Shown piece by piece: positions 13,982 to 22,901 of a stretch of DNA of 64,000 bases. Position 1 is the stretch's first letter. The number at the start of each line of letters is the position of its first letter. Below the pieces are notes generated by a model, which was given only the letters and a program-made list of their open reading frames with translations, had not been told where the DNA came from and ran no database searches. The position numbers were made by a program, and so were the translations under genes. Location of the stretch: contig NZ_JAAIYO010000004.1 of the NCBI RefSeq assembly GCF_014930455.1, positions 248,001-312,000 of the forward strand. Reading direction: 5' to 3'. The DNA is from Corallococcus soli. GTDB taxonomy: Bacteria; Myxococcota; Myxococcia; Myxococcales; Myxococcaceae.

Positions 13982-14553
13982 GTCTCTCCCTCGAGGCCAC
14001 CCGGAGGGGCGCGAACGGTCGCGTCCTCTTCGGAGAAGCCAACATGGTGAACCTGGAGGGCTGGAAGGCCATTCCACACCCACCCCGATGAGGTCCCAGG
14101 CGACGACAATCGCGAAGCTCTCGCCCCTTCGGGACCCCGCCGCGGAGTGGGACCGCGCGTCAGCTCGTGTCGGAGAGAAAGCGCTCTCCTTCACGGGGTG
14201 AAAAGGCACTTTGATTATAAGGACCGTGGCCCGCGCTGGGAGGAGCCCCCCCGGTGCGATGTGTCGGGTCCCACCGCGTCCAACCGCGCACTTCCCGACG
14301 ATTGGACCGCTGCTGGAGGACACCCCGTCCGGGGGAACCCCCACTGTGGGGCGGCGTCTCCGTCCGCTCCACATGTCGGCGTGATGGCCTGTTCCGCATT
14401 CCGCCCCGCCCAGAAGGGTGCGTAACGGCGCGAATCCCGCGCTGCCCGGGGAAGTGGTGGCGCGGGGGAGGCGCGGCAGGCGGGCGGGCATCAGGCAGGT
14501 GGGCGGGTCGCCGGCTTGGCTTTGAGCGCTGCCTGCGTATCCTCGCGCGCGCC
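13982..14553. other. Divergent intergenic region (572 bases), no gene seen
   Basis: This lies between prkA (minus) and a glycosyltransferase gene (plus). Several frames are open, but they are arginine/proline-rich, lack ribosome binding sites and resemble nothing. The only AT-rich island is 14203-14222 and contains TATAAT on the minus strand, a candidate -10 element for prkA that would give a leader of about 230 bases. I found no sigma-54 box. The length suggests multi-input regulation of the prkA operon. Confidence 0.4.
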
Positions 14554-16140
14554 ATGGTCCCCGCATCGAGTCCCGCCGCCCTTGTGTCCACCCCTGCCGC
14601 GCCCGGCCTGTCCGCAGTGCCCGCGCCACGGCCCGAGCCGTCGATGCGCTGGTTGGTGGGCCTGCTGCTCATGGCGGCGCTGCTGCCCCGGTTGGGCGTG
14701 TTCTTCATCAACGAGAACCTCTACGGCGACGCGGTGGTGCGCACGGAGCTGGCGGAGCGGTGGTGGTCAGCTCCGCACCTCATCACCTCCTACAAGGACG
14801 GGACGTACCAGTTCGGCCCCCTGCACCTGTACCTGGTGGGCCCGCTGCTGTCGGTGTTCGACCGGGACGTGGCGGGCCGGCTGGTGAGCCTGGTGTTCGG
14901 CGTGCTGTCGGTGGTGCCGCTGTTCGCGCTGACGCGGCGGCTGTTCGGCTGGCGCGCGGGCGTGGCGGCGGGGCTGGCCTTCAGCGCGTGGGGCATGCAC
15001 CTGCAGATGTCCACCACCGCGGGCAGCGAGGCGGTGTCGCTGTTCTTCATGCTGGGCGTGTTCGCGCTGCTGGCGGAGGGGGTGGAGGAGAACCGCTTCC
15101 AGCCGCTGTTCTGGGGTGCGGTGCTGCTCAACTTCGCGTGCGCGCTGCGCTACGACGCGTGGATGTACATCCCGCTGCTCACCGCGGCGCTGGTGTTCAG
15201 CAGCGAGGACCGGGTGGCGTCGCTCACGCGCGCGGTGGGCTTCGGGCTGGTGTGCCTGCCGTTCCCGCTCCTGTGGATGCAAGGCAACGAGATGGCGCAC
15301 GGCGACCCGTTCTTCCCTCTAAAGGCAGTGGAGGACTTCCACCGGCAGTGGGTGGTGGACTCCGGTGGGGCCGGTGGCTCCGTGGGGTGGCGGCTGCAGC
15401 AGCTGGGGTTCTGGCCGGCGGTGGCGCTGTTCACGCTGACGCCCGGCGTGGCGCTGCTGGGCGCGGTGGGCATGGTGAAGGCGTGGAAGCAGCACCCGGA
15501 GACGCGCTGGCTGGTGGCGGCGGCGGTGCTGCCGGCGCTGTACTTCACCCTGCGCGCGGCGGTGCTGCTGAGCTTCGTGCCCCTGGCGCGCTTCACGGTG
15601 ACGCAGCTGGTGCTGCTGCCCGTGTTCCTCGCGCCGGGCTTCGCGGCGGTGGTGGCGGGCCGGGGCGTCTTCGCGCGCCGCGCGGTGGTGGGTGTGAGCG
15701 CGGTGCTGGCGGTGGTGATGCCGGTGGCGCTGGGCATCTACACGTTCCGCACGGAGGGCGGGCTGCACGACTCGCTGCGCCCGGTGAGCCCCACGTCCAC
15801 CAACCCGGTGGCGGTGATGCAGGTGGCGCGCTTCCTCAAGGAGGAGGTGGCGGCCAGGGGCGGCGCGGCGGCCATCGACGACGACCCGCGCTACATGGAC
15901 CTGCAGGTGGCCTTCTTCTCCAACCTGCCGGAGATGCGCATGGCGCGCGTGCGCTGGGACACCTTCCGCCAGCGCCTCCAGGAGGCGAAGCCGGACGTGC
16001 TGGTGCGCTTCGACCAGGGAAACCTGCTGAAGGACCCGGGCGTGAAGCTGGAAGGGCGGACGCTGACGCTCGACGGCGTGGCGTACGTGGAGCAGGACGG
16101 CTTCTCCGCCCCCCTGCACGTCTACCGCCGCCAGCCGTAG
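14554..16140 (+). CDS. GT39/ArnT-like polytopic glycosyltransferase
   Basis: 528 residues. After a cytoplasmic proline/alanine-rich tail (1-30), about ten or more hydrophobic helices follow. The first extracytoplasmic loop carries [11 protein letters not shown] and the pattern of acidic residues typical of GT39/PMT-like enzymes that use polyprenyl-phosphate sugars (GT-C fold); Asp in YGDA is the likely catalytic residue. The C-terminal 110 residues are soluble and probably periplasmic. The acceptor could be lipid, protein or polysaccharide; it cannot be told. ATG 14554 is preceded by no clear ribosome binding site, and an in-frame ATG at 14644 just before the first membrane helix is an alternative. 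It is a single gene convergent with ruvX over a hairpin. Confidence 0.8.
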   Translation: MVPASSPAALVSTPAAPGLSAVPAPRPEPSMRWLVGLLLMAALLPRLGVFFINENLYGDAVVRTELAERWWSAPHLITSYKDGTYQFGPLHLYLVGPLLSVFDRDVAGRLVSLVFGVLSVVPLFALTRRLFGWRAGVAAGLAFSAWGMHLQMSTTAGSEAVSLFFMLGVFALLAEGVEENRFQPLFWGAVLLNFACALRYDAWMYIPLLTAALVFSSEDRVASLTRAVGFGLVCLPFPLLWMQGNEMAHGDPFFPLKAVEDFHRQWVVDSGGAGGSVGWRLQQLGFWPAVALFTLTPGVALLGAVGMVKAWKQHPETRWLVAAAVLPALYFTLRAAVLLSFVPLARFTVTQLVLLPVFLAPGFAAVVAGRGVFARRAVVGVSAVLAVVMPVALGIYTFRTEGGLHDSLRPVSPTSTNPVAVMQVARFLKEEVAARGGAAAIDDDPRYMDLQVAFFSNLPEMRMARVRWDTFRQRLQEAKPDVLVRFDQGNLLKDPGVKLEGRTLTLDGVAYVEQDGFSAPLHVYRRQP

Positions 16141-16151
16141 CGTGGCGGACC

Positions 16152-16175
16152 GGCCCCCGGCGACTCCAGGGGGCC
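16152..16175. terminator. Bidirectional hairpin between GT39 gene and ruvX
   Basis: GGCCCCC (16152-16158) and GGGGGCC (16169-16175) form a perfect 7-bp stem with a 10-base loop between the convergent stops at 16140 and 16189. There is no T tract. Confidence 0.45.
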
Positions 16176-16188
16176 TCCCGGGCGGCCC

Positions 16189-16647
16189 TCAAGCCTCCGG
16201 GTCGTAGTCCTCGGGGTCGTAGCCCTCTTCAACGGGGGCGCGGTGCGCGTCCAGCCAGCCCTGCAGGATGAACTGCGCGGCGAGCTGATCGATGACCTCG
16301 CGCCGCTTCGCGCGGCTGACGTCCGCCTCCAGCAGGGTGCGCTGCGCGGCCACGGTGGACAGCCGCTCGTCCCACAGCTCCACGGGCAGGCCGAGCGACT
16401 GGCCCAGCATGTCCGCGAACTTGCGTGAGGCCTCCGCGCGCGGACCCTCCGAGCCGTTCATGTTGAGCGGCAGGCCCAGCACGATGCGGGTGACCTCGTA
16501 CTCCTTCACGAGCCGGGACAGCTCCGCGAGGTCCGCCTTGATCGACGAGCGCCGCACGGTGGTGACGGTCTGGGCGGTGAGTCCCAGTCCATCGGAGACG
16601 GCCACCCCGATGGTCTTGGTGCCGTAGTCGAGCCCGAAGGTGCGCAT
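16189..16647 (-). CDS. ruvX: RuvX/YqgF family putative pre-16S rRNA nuclease
   Basis: The 152 residues show an RNase H-like fold with the acidic sites of the family: Asp7 in GLDYGTKTIGVAVSD, the glutamate in LWDERLST, and the aspartate in VIDQLAAQFILQGWLD. YqgF-type proteins trim the 5' end of 16S rRNA and were first named as Holliday junction resolvases. The C-terminal tail is acidic (EEGYDPEDYDPEA). Length is usual. It is monocistronic here, with its start region facing the gene at 16861. Confidence 0.93.
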   Translation of the reverse strand: MRTFGLDYGTKTIGVAVSDGLGLTAQTVTTVRRSSIKADLAELSRLVKEYEVTRIVLGLPLNMNGSEGPRAEASRKFADMLGQSLGLPVELWDERLSTVAAQRTLLEADVSRAKRREVIDQLAAQFILQGWLDAHRAPVEEGYDPEDYDPEA

Positions 16648-16860
16648 GGGCGGCGGACTCTAGCCGCAATCCTCCGCCGTGGACCGACCCGTCCGCGCCT
16701 GGGGACGCACGCGCGCCCACCTCCCGTCCAACCCCTGGATATGGCTCGCATCGCCCCGTGCCGCGGCCGGCATCGCCGCTGCAATGAGCAGGTCCCGTCC
16801 GAAGAGACGGCGCGCGGCCTCCAGGCAGCATCCACTTCAACCCGTCGCGCGGGAGTTTCG

Positions 16861-18402
16861 ATGCTCGACATCCTCAAAGGCGTGGCGAACCTGCTGGGCG
16901 GTCCCATGACCGCCGTGGTCGACCTGGCAGGCAATGCCCTGGGTCTTCCCCCGGTCCTCACCAACTCCATCAAGACGGCCGCGGGGGTGATGACCGGCAA
17001 CGTGATGATGGCGGCCAGTGGCGCCCTGGGCGTCGCGGACGAACTGAAGAAGAACCCCCCGGCGAAGACGGAGTACTGCGCGCCCCAGGACGCGGCGAAG
17101 GCGGGCTCGGGCTATGCGCCCTCCGCGAACGGGGGGGCTTCCCAGGCGCAGTCCGGGGCGGGGGGCTTGGGCGCCAGGAGCCCGTTGGATCCGAAGCTGC
17201 TGGACTACGCGGACTCGCTGCGCACGCTGGAGGCGAACTTCGGCTACCTGGACCTGATGGACGGCCGCAAGGACGGCACGCTGTCGCACGGGGACCTCCA
17301 GCGCATCGCGCAGGACAAGAACGTGTCGCCCTCGCTGCGGGACGCGGCGAAGTTCCTGGTGGAGAACCGGGGCTTCTTCGAGCAGGTGGACACGTCGAAG
17401 AACAAGGTGCTCCTGCTGCCGGTGCCCAACGCCAACGACGACCGCATCGACCTGATGAGCCTCCAGCAGGAGTCGAGGCGGCTGGCGGCGGACTTCGCGA
17501 AGTACGGGCGTCCGGAGCGGCCCGGGCGTCCAGCGCCCGCGCCGTCGGACTGCGAGCCGGTGCCTTCGGACTGCGCGCCGCCCGCCACGGGAGGGGGTTC
17601 CAGGCCGGGCAGCGGCGCGGGGCGGCCGGGTCCGAGCACCGGTGGCGCGGGGCGGCCGGGCACGGGCGGTTCGTCGGGCTCTCCGGGCCACGGCGTGGAA
17701 GGCCCTGGGCGGCCGGGGAGCGGGACCAGTGGGGGCGCGTTGGATCCGAACCTCGCGGGCTACCGCGACGCGCTCCGGGTGCTGGACCAGAACTGGGACA
17801 CCTTCGACACGGCGGTGGGGTCGAAGGACGGCAAGCTGTCGATGGCGAACATGGAGGCGCTGCTCGGAAGTCCGGCGGCGTCCCCGACGCTCAAGCGCGC
17901 CGCGCAGTTCTTCAAGGACAACCCGGAGTACTTCAACCGCCTGGAGATGGCGGCGGGGAGCGGGAGCCGGGACGGCATCGCCAGCCGGCAGGACCTGGGC
18001 GTGGAGCTGGCCGCGGTGTCGAAGCTGCCGGAGGTGCCGGGGGCTTCCCAGACGGGCCGGAGCACGGGGGGCTCGCGGGCGCGGGACATCGTGGACAACC
18101 CGAACATGAGCATCGAGCAGAAGGTGCAGGCGCTGCTCATGGGCATCACCGAGGACACCGACGCGGAGCTGCTGGACGTGATGAGCGAGATGGCCAGCGC
18201 GCGGGAGGAGCGCGCGACGCTGGGCACCAGCGACCAGGACAAGGCCCGCGGCGCGAAGCTGGACACCAGCATGCAGGAGCTGGAGCTGCGCCTCCAGACG
18301 CTGATGGAGAAGCGCAAGGCCATGTTCGACCTGATGAGCAACATGTCGTCGAAGTTCAACGAGATGGCGAAGACGGCCATCTCCAACCTGCGCAGCGCGT
18401 GA
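16861..18402 (+). CDS. HrpF/NolX-like repeat protein, candidate secreted translocator
   Basis: 513 residues with no known enzyme domain. The N terminus (1-70) is amphipathic and hydrophobic (GVANLLGGPMTAVVDLAGNALGL). Two copies of an about 85-residue module follow (119-205 and 304-385): a helix with L..L..NF/NW, a calcium-loop-like DGRKDGTLSHGDL or GSKDGKLSMANM, then S..L..AA.F...N..FF. This pattern recalls the repeats of plant-type type III translocators HrpF/NolX/HrpK. A Gly/Pro/Ser-rich linker (217-298) separates them. The last 70 residues are a predicted coiled coil ending in MSNMSSKFNEMAKTAI. ATG 16861 has GGGAG 6 bases upstream. The next gene overlaps or follows within 8 bases and encodes an LcrH/SycD-like TPR protein. 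Type III relation is inferred by pattern memory only. Confidence 0.6.
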   Translation: MLDILKGVANLLGGPMTAVVDLAGNALGLPPVLTNSIKTAAGVMTGNVMMAASGALGVADELKKNPPAKTEYCAPQDAAKAGSGYAPSANGGASQAQSGAGGLGARSPLDPKLLDYADSLRTLEANFGYLDLMDGRKDGTLSHGDLQRIAQDKNVSPSLRDAAKFLVENRGFFEQVDTSKNKVLLLPVPNANDDRIDLMSLQQESRRLAADFAKYGRPERPGRPAPAPSDCEPVPSDCAPPATGGGSRPGSGAGRPGPSTGGAGRPGTGGSSGSPGHGVEGPGRPGSGTSGGALDPNLAGYRDALRVLDQNWDTFDTAVGSKDGKLSMANMEALLGSPAASPTLKRAAQFFKDNPEYFNRLEMAAGSGSRDGIASRQDLGVELAAVSKLPEVPGASQTGRSTGGSRARDIVDNPNMSIEQKVQALLMGITEDTDAELLDVMSEMASAREERATLGTSDQDKARGAKLDTSMQELELRLQTLMEKRKAMFDLMSNMSSKFNEMAKTAISNLRSA

Positions 18403-18410
18403 GAGCCGCC

Positions 18411-18929
18411 ATGGGACGCATCATCAAACACGAAGGCGGCGAGGGGCTGAGGATGGAGACCGGGACGTTGCGCAGGCTGAAGGCGTTCGCGCGGGGAGAG
18501 TCGACCTGGGCGGAGGTAGAGGGGATGACCTTCGAGGAGGCGAAGGCCATCGCGCAGGTGGGCTGCGACCTGGCGGCGGCGGGCCGGCTGGAGGAGGCGC
18601 GCATCCTGTTCGAGGGGCTCGTGGAGGGGAACCCGAAGGACTCTGCGGCGCACGCGGCGCTGGGCACGGTGTACCAGAAGCTCGGAAGGGTGGAGGACGC
18701 GCTCACCGAGTACACGCACGCGCTGTCGAGGGATCCGCGCAACCCCGTGGCGCTGACGGGCCGGGGTGAGCTGCACCTGCGCCGCGGGGAGCGGCAGGGC
18801 TTCACGGACATCGCCAACGCGGTGGAGGTGGATCCGCACGGGGAGACGTCCGCGGGCCGCCGCGCGCGGGCCCTGGTGAAGGCCATCACCCTGGTGGCGG
18901 TGGAGAAGCTGAAGGACGCGCAGACGTAA
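18411..18929 (+). CDS. TPR protein resembling LcrH/SycD type III chaperones
   Basis: 172 residues, nearly all in three tetratricopeptide repeats (about residues 45-150) flanked by short helices. The layout is a short N-terminal segment, then AQVGCDLAAAGRLEEARILFEGL, then HAALGTVYQKLGRVEDALTEY. This is the size and order of class II translocator chaperones (LcrH/SycD/IpgC), which bind the hydrophobic translocators of injectisomes. The start could be GTG 18399, which overlaps the upstream stop, or ATG 18411, chosen here; either way translation is coupled to the HrpF-like gene. A generic TPR adaptor remains possible. The pairing with a translocator-like protein raises the chaperone reading above chance. 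Confidence 0.6.
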   Translation: MGRIIKHEGGEGLRMETGTLRRLKAFARGESTWAEVEGMTFEEAKAIAQVGCDLAAAGRLEEARILFEGLVEGNPKDSAAHAALGTVYQKLGRVEDALTEYTHALSRDPRNPVALTGRGELHLRRGERQGFTDIANAVEVDPHGETSAGRRARALVKAITLVAVEKLKDAQT

Positions 18930-18944
18930 GGGAGGACTGCTCGC

Positions 18945-18976
18945 GCGAGCCGCTGTCCAGAAGCGACGCGGCTCGC
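18945..18976. terminator. Hairpin terminator after the TPR gene
   Basis: GCGAGCCGC (18945-18953) and GCGGCTCGC (18968-18976) are perfect 9-bp arms with a 14-base loop, 16 bases after the stop. A five-T run (19002-19006) lies some way downstream. It also faces the convergent M48 gene. Confidence 0.5.
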
Positions 18977-19138
18977 CCGAGGCGGGGGAGGGGGACGGGA
19001 CTTTTTCAAGACGGATTTGCCGCCGGACAGTTGGGGAGCGGTCCGGGGGCGGCTGCTGGAGGATGGGCCTGGTTGGCGAGGGGGAATCCGTGGAGTGGGG
19101 GCCCATCCACCAGCAGCTTCTTGATGCAGGACAGCAGG

Positions 19139-20332
19139 TCAGGGCGTGTCGAGCGTGGCGAGCCGTTCGCCGATGGGGGGGTGGCTCATGCCCTTGAGGA
19201 CGAGCCAGCGGGGCGGCTCGGGGTCCATCTTGTTCACCCGGGCGGCCTTCACCAGCATGCGGCGGAAGGCTTCGCGGTCGCCGGTGAGGCGCAGGCCGTA
19301 GCGGTCCGCCTCGCGTTCGCGCTCGCGGGAGAGGGCCCCCGCGACGGGGGCCCCGAGGTTCATCAGCAGGAAGACGAGGAACGACACCAGGGGCAGGGTG
19401 CGGATGTCGCCAACGCGTTGGACACCCCACCAGCCCCGGCGGGCGGCGAGGCGCAGCAACTGGTCGATGAAGAAGAGCAGGGCCACCAGCGCGAGCGACG
19501 AGGCGATGCGGCCGGGCCAGCGGGCCTCGTGGACGTGCCCCGCCTCGTGCGCCACGGCGGCGAGCACCTCGTCCTCGGAGAGCTCCTTCACGATGACGTC
19601 GTTGAGGACGATGGTGCGCGTGGGGCCCTGGCCGGCGAAGTAGGCCTGCACGCGCTTGGAGGTCACGGATGTCTTCTCCACCACGACGTCGGAGAAGGAG
19701 ATGTCCGCCTTGCGCATCAGCGCGGTGATGCGCTCGCGCAGCGGGCCTTCGGGCAGGGGCGTCTGGTCGTAGTAGAGGCGGGCGCGGTAGGGGTCCACCG
19801 CCGCCGCCACCAGCATCAGCAGCGCCACCGGCACGCCCAGCACCAGCCACCAGCGGCGCACGCGGCGGGCCAGACCATACATGCCGACGACGAGCGCGGT
19901 CAGCGCGAGCGCGGCCACGAGCGTGCCCTTGAACCACACCCAGGCGAACGTCACGGGCGTGAAGTTGGACATGCCGTACCGGTGCTCCAGCACGTAGTAG
20001 AACCAGACGTTCGCGGGGGCGTAGAGCAGCTGCGTCGCCAGGTCGATGAACAGGGCGAACAGGATGGCGGCGCCCCAGCCGGGCTCGCCCCACAGCCGGT
20101 CCATCGCGCTGAAGAACGCGCGGCTCACCGGGGCCGTGCGAAGCAAGCCGAACCGGCGCTCCAGCGCCGCCGCCGTCGCGCAGGCCCCCCGGTACACGGG
20201 CCGCACCAGCACGGCCATCAGCAGCACCGCCAACCCCAGCTGCACCAGCGGATCCACCGCCGCGCGGACGTAGTGCGGCTGGTGGTACGCGTGGATTTCA
20301 GCGAGCTGTTCGGAGGTGAAGAGCGGTTCCAT
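19139..20332 (-). CDS. M48 (Ste24/CAAX-type) integral membrane metalloprotease
   Basis: 397 residues with several membrane helices before, between and after the zinc site, as in Ste24/HtpX relatives with the M48 N-terminal domain. The zinc motif is HEAGH (His262, His266) within AVAHEAGHVHEARW, and the third ligand glutamate is in REREREADRYGLRL. KRVQAYFAGQGPTRTIVLNDVIV just before the site is a hallmark of the Ste24 subgroup. Likely role is cleavage of membrane or prenyl-like substrates or protein quality control in the inner membrane. The start ATG 20332 gives a normal N terminus. It lies 69 bases after the TPR lipoprotein gene on the same strand. Confidence 0.88.
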   Translation of the reverse strand: MEPLFTSEQLAEIHAYHQPHYVRAAVDPLVQLGLAVLLMAVLVRPVYRGACATAAALERRFGLLRTAPVSRAFFSAMDRLWGEPGWGAAILFALFIDLATQLLYAPANVWFYYVLEHRYGMSNFTPVTFAWVWFKGTLVAALALTALVVGMYGLARRVRRWWLVLGVPVALLMLVAAAVDPYRARLYYDQTPLPEGPLRERITALMRKADISFSDVVVEKTSVTSKRVQAYFAGQGPTRTIVLNDVIVKELSEDEVLAAVAHEAGHVHEARWPGRIASSLALVALLFFIDQLLRLAARRGWWGVQRVGDIRTLPLVSFLVFLLMNLGAPVAGALSREREREADRYGLRLTGDREAFRRMLVKAARVNKMDPEPPRWLVLKGMSHPPIGERLATLDTP

Positions 20333-20401
20333 GGGCGTTGGGCCGCGAGGCTACGCCCAGGGGTGGCTTCATGCCCAGCGGCCGCCCTCCAGGCCCGGGG
20401 C

Positions 20402-21568
20402 TCAGGAGTGCGGCGAGGCGGCGGCGTCCTCGGGGACCGGAGCGCTTTCGGCGTCCGCGTCCGCGAGCAGCAGCTTCTTCACCTTCTCCAGGCTCTGCCG
20501 CGTGCGGTCCACGAAGGCGCTCTGCGAACCGATGCGCTCGGCGGCCTCCAGGGTGCGCTCGTAGATGTTGATGGACTTGGTGAGCAGCACGCGGATCTTC
20601 TTGCGCAGCTCCTGGCGGTAGACGCCCGCCTCCTCGGCGTTGAGCTCCGGGGGCGTGGGCGAGTTCACCATGTGCTCGTAGAGGTTCTCGTAGAGGGCGC
20701 CAATCTGCGCGCCCGCGGCGGTGGCCCAGTAGCCGTTGCCCACGCGGATGGAGCGCAGGTAGTGGCCCTGCGCGGACAGCAGCAGCTCCGCCTTGTAGTT
20801 GAGGTCCGTGGCCAGCCCGTCGCTGCCCCGGCTGGCCTCCAGCTTCACGGCCTCGTAGTGCAGCCGGTAGATCTCCCCGACGAAGAAGTGTGCCTGCGCG
20901 GGGAAGTAGTCCTCCACCTCCGCCTTGTCCGGCAGGGCGTCGTAGGCGGTCAGCGCCTTGCGCAGCGTGGCCTCCGCGTCGTCCGTCTTGCCGGACTCCA
21001 CCTGGCAGATGCCCTGCTGCACCTGGGCCTCGATGCGGCGGCCCGCGGGCAGGTCGTCGCGGGCGACCAGCGTGGCCAGCATCCGGGTGGCCTCGTCGTA
21101 GCGCTCCAGGTGGTAGAGCGTCTCCGCCACGCGGAAGGAGGCCTCCAGCGCGTCGCCCTGGCCCTTCGCCGGCTCCGCCAGTTCGGAGAAGCGCCCGTAG
21201 GCGTCGTCCCATTCCTTGAGGCGCTGGTGCGCGAGCCCCGCGTTGTAGAGCGCCTGCCGGCGGTGCGGGCTGCCCGGGTGGAAGTCCACAAGCCGGCCGA
21301 AGTAGCGCGCCGCCTGCTTGAAGTCGTTGGCGGCGAACGCGGAGGTGCCGCCCGCGAAGAGCTCCTCGTCGTTGAGGCGGTCCAGCTCCAGGTCCGCCGT
21401 CACCGTCACGGGGTCGAACTCCACCACCTGCTTCGTCTGGGCCGGGTCCGGCTTCGCCGCGGAGCCCGTCGTGCGGCAGCCCGTGAGGCCCAGCCCCAGG
21501 CCGAGCACCCCCAACCACAGCCACCGCCGGGCGCCGCCGGTTCCATCCATCCGCTTCATGCCGTCCAT
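20402..21568 (-). CDS. TPR-repeat lipoprotein
   Basis: 388 residues. The N terminus has basic residues, a hydrophobic stretch (WLWLGVLGLGLGL) and the lipobox LTGC, so it is a lipoprotein. The mature part is built of TPR-like helical repeats (about 80-330: NDFKQAARYFGRLVDFHPGS, LYHLERYDEATRMLATLV, and others), with a polar tail. The start ATG 21568 has GGAAGGAAG just upstream; the frame is open further 5' but without sense. Such proteins act as scaffolds in envelope machines (motility, secretion, outer-membrane assembly); which one is unknown. It sits between two ArsA ATPase genes and an M48 protease on the same strand, 220 bases from the former. Confidence 0.82.
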   Translation of the reverse strand: MDGMKRMDGTGGARRWLWLGVLGLGLGLTGCRTTGSAAKPDPAQTKQVVEFDPVTVTADLELDRLNDEELFAGGTSAFAANDFKQAARYFGRLVDFHPGSPHRRQALYNAGLAHQRLKEWDDAYGRFSELAEPAKGQGDALEASFRVAETLYHLERYDEATRMLATLVARDDLPAGRRIEAQVQQGICQVESGKTDDAEATLRKALTAYDALPDKAEVEDYFPAQAHFFVGEIYRLHYEAVKLEASRGSDGLATDLNYKAELLLSAQGHYLRSIRVGNGYWATAAGAQIGALYENLYEHMVNSPTPPELNAEEAGVYRQELRKKIRVLLTKSINIYERTLEAAERIGSQSAFVDRTRQSLEKVKKLLLADADAESAPVPEDAAASPHS

Positions 21569-21788
21569 GCGCCTGCTTCCTTCCGGAGTCCGCTGGGTCC
21601 CGCGGTGGGCCCCGGACATCGACATCCCGGAGACCCGGTGGGTTCCCACGGGGCGTCCACCGAGCGCCTCCGGGGTGGGGCCAGTCTAATGCGGGGTGCG
21701 TCGCCGCGCTGTCGCGTCGCCCGCCTGCCCGGCATGCCCGCTGGAAATCTCCGGCGGGAGCGGTGTCACGCGCGGTGGGGGAGGGCGC

Positions 21789-22901
21789 TCAGGCGAGGAC
21801 GTCGTCGCCCAGCAGATAGCGTCCGGTGTTCCACAGCGCGGTGAGGTCGTGCACGTCCAGCCCGAAGCGGGGCACCTGGATGAGGGGCGTGCCCGGACAG
21901 GCCGCGCGCAGCTGCGCCATGCCCTCCAGGTCCTGCTGCGCCAGCACCTGGAGCTCGCGCAGCGTCTCCTCCACCTTCGCGCGCCGGGTGGGCGTCAGCG
22001 AGGCCGCGTCCTTCCACAGCTCCGGGGTGGGCACCGGGTGCACGCGGTTCACCACGATGGCCGTCATCTCCATGCGGTTCTGCTTGAGCAGGCCGTGGAA
22101 GTGGATGGCTTCGTCCAGCCGCTCCGGGTTGGGGCTCGTCACCAGCACGAAGCCCGTGGTCTTGTCCTCCAGCAGCTCGCGCACGCCGCGCGCGCGCTCG
22201 CGGAAGCCCTCGTTCATGGAGGAGAGCGTCACCATGAAGGAGGACAGCTCCTGGAGCATCTCCGTGCCGGTGAAGCGCGACAGCGCGCGCGTCACGTAGC
22301 TGCCGCCCAGGTTGAAGAGGGACAGGCCCACCTTGCCCGCCCTCAGCGCGGGCGTGAGGAGCCACTTGGCCGCTTCGTTGTCCAGGAAGTCCAGCACCCG
22401 GTTGGGCGCGTCCAGGAAGTCCAGCGCGTGCGCGGTGGGCGGCGTGTCCAGCACGACCAGCTCGTAGTCGGTGCTGCGGCGCAGGTCCCACACCTTCTCC
22501 ATGGCGATGTATTCCTGGCTGCCCGCCAGGGCCGTGGAGAGGGACTGGTAGAAGCGGTTGGCGAAGATGCGCTCGCGCTGTTCAGGCGGGGCCACGCGGG
22601 TGATGAGGTCGTCCCAGGTGGCCTTCATGTCCAGCATCATCGCGTGCAGCGCCGCCTTGGGGCGCACGCCCAGCGGCTCCAGCGCGGAGGCCGGCACTTC
22701 GGCTTCCGTGTTGCCCAGGCCGGACAGGCCCAGCGAGTTGGCCAGCCGCTTCGCCGGGTCGATGGTGCACACGATGCTGGGGCGGCCGTCCACCGCCGCG
22801 CGCAGGGCGAGCGTCGCCGCCACCGTCGTCTTGCCCACGCCACCCGAGCCCACGCAGATGAGCACGCGCTTGTTCGCGAGCGCCGTTTGCAGCGCCGTCA
22901 T
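21789..22901 (-). CDS. ArsA/GET3-family ATPase, second of a pair
   Basis: 370 residues of the ArsA/Get3 (anion-transporting or tail-anchor) P-loop ATPases of the SIMIBI class. Walker A reads GSGGVGKTT, so the so-called signature lysine of the deviant KGG motif is replaced by serine; switch II-like VVLDTPPTAHALDFLD follows. No arsenite-binding cysteine cluster or arsR/arsB neighbour is seen, so arsenic transport is unlikely. It overlaps the upstream ATPase gene by 4 bases (ATGA), which implies coupled translation and probably a heterodimer. A function in membrane protein targeting or envelope trafficking is inference. Confidence 0.88.
   Translation of the reverse strand: MTALQTALANKRVLICVGSGGVGKTTVAATLALRAAVDGRPSIVCTIDPAKRLANSLGLSGLGNTEAEVPASALEPLGVRPKAALHAMMLDMKATWDDLITRVAPPEQRERIFANRFYQSLSTALAGSQEYIAMEKVWDLRRSTDYELVVLDTPPTAHALDFLDAPNRVLDFLDNEAAKWLLTPALRAGKVGLSLFNLGGSYVTRALSRFTGTEMLQELSSFMVTLSSMNEGFRERARGVRELLEDKTTGFVLVTSPNPERLDEAIHFHGLLKQNRMEMTAIVVNRVHPVPTPELWKDAASLTPTRRAKVEETLRELQVLAQQDLEGMAQLRAACPGTPLIQVPRFGLDVHDLTALWNTGRYLLGDDVLA

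Noticed and set aside
13982-14629. N-terminal extension of PrkA by about 216 residues
   Set aside because: Open frame but arginine/proline-rich, and PrkA family proteins start at MKDAEKG-like sequence; a ribosome binding site precedes ATG 13981.
21737-21758. Terminator after the second ArsA gene
   Set aside because: The 8-bp hairpin has a C-A mismatch in the RNA of the relevant (minus) strand and no T tract, so support is too weak.
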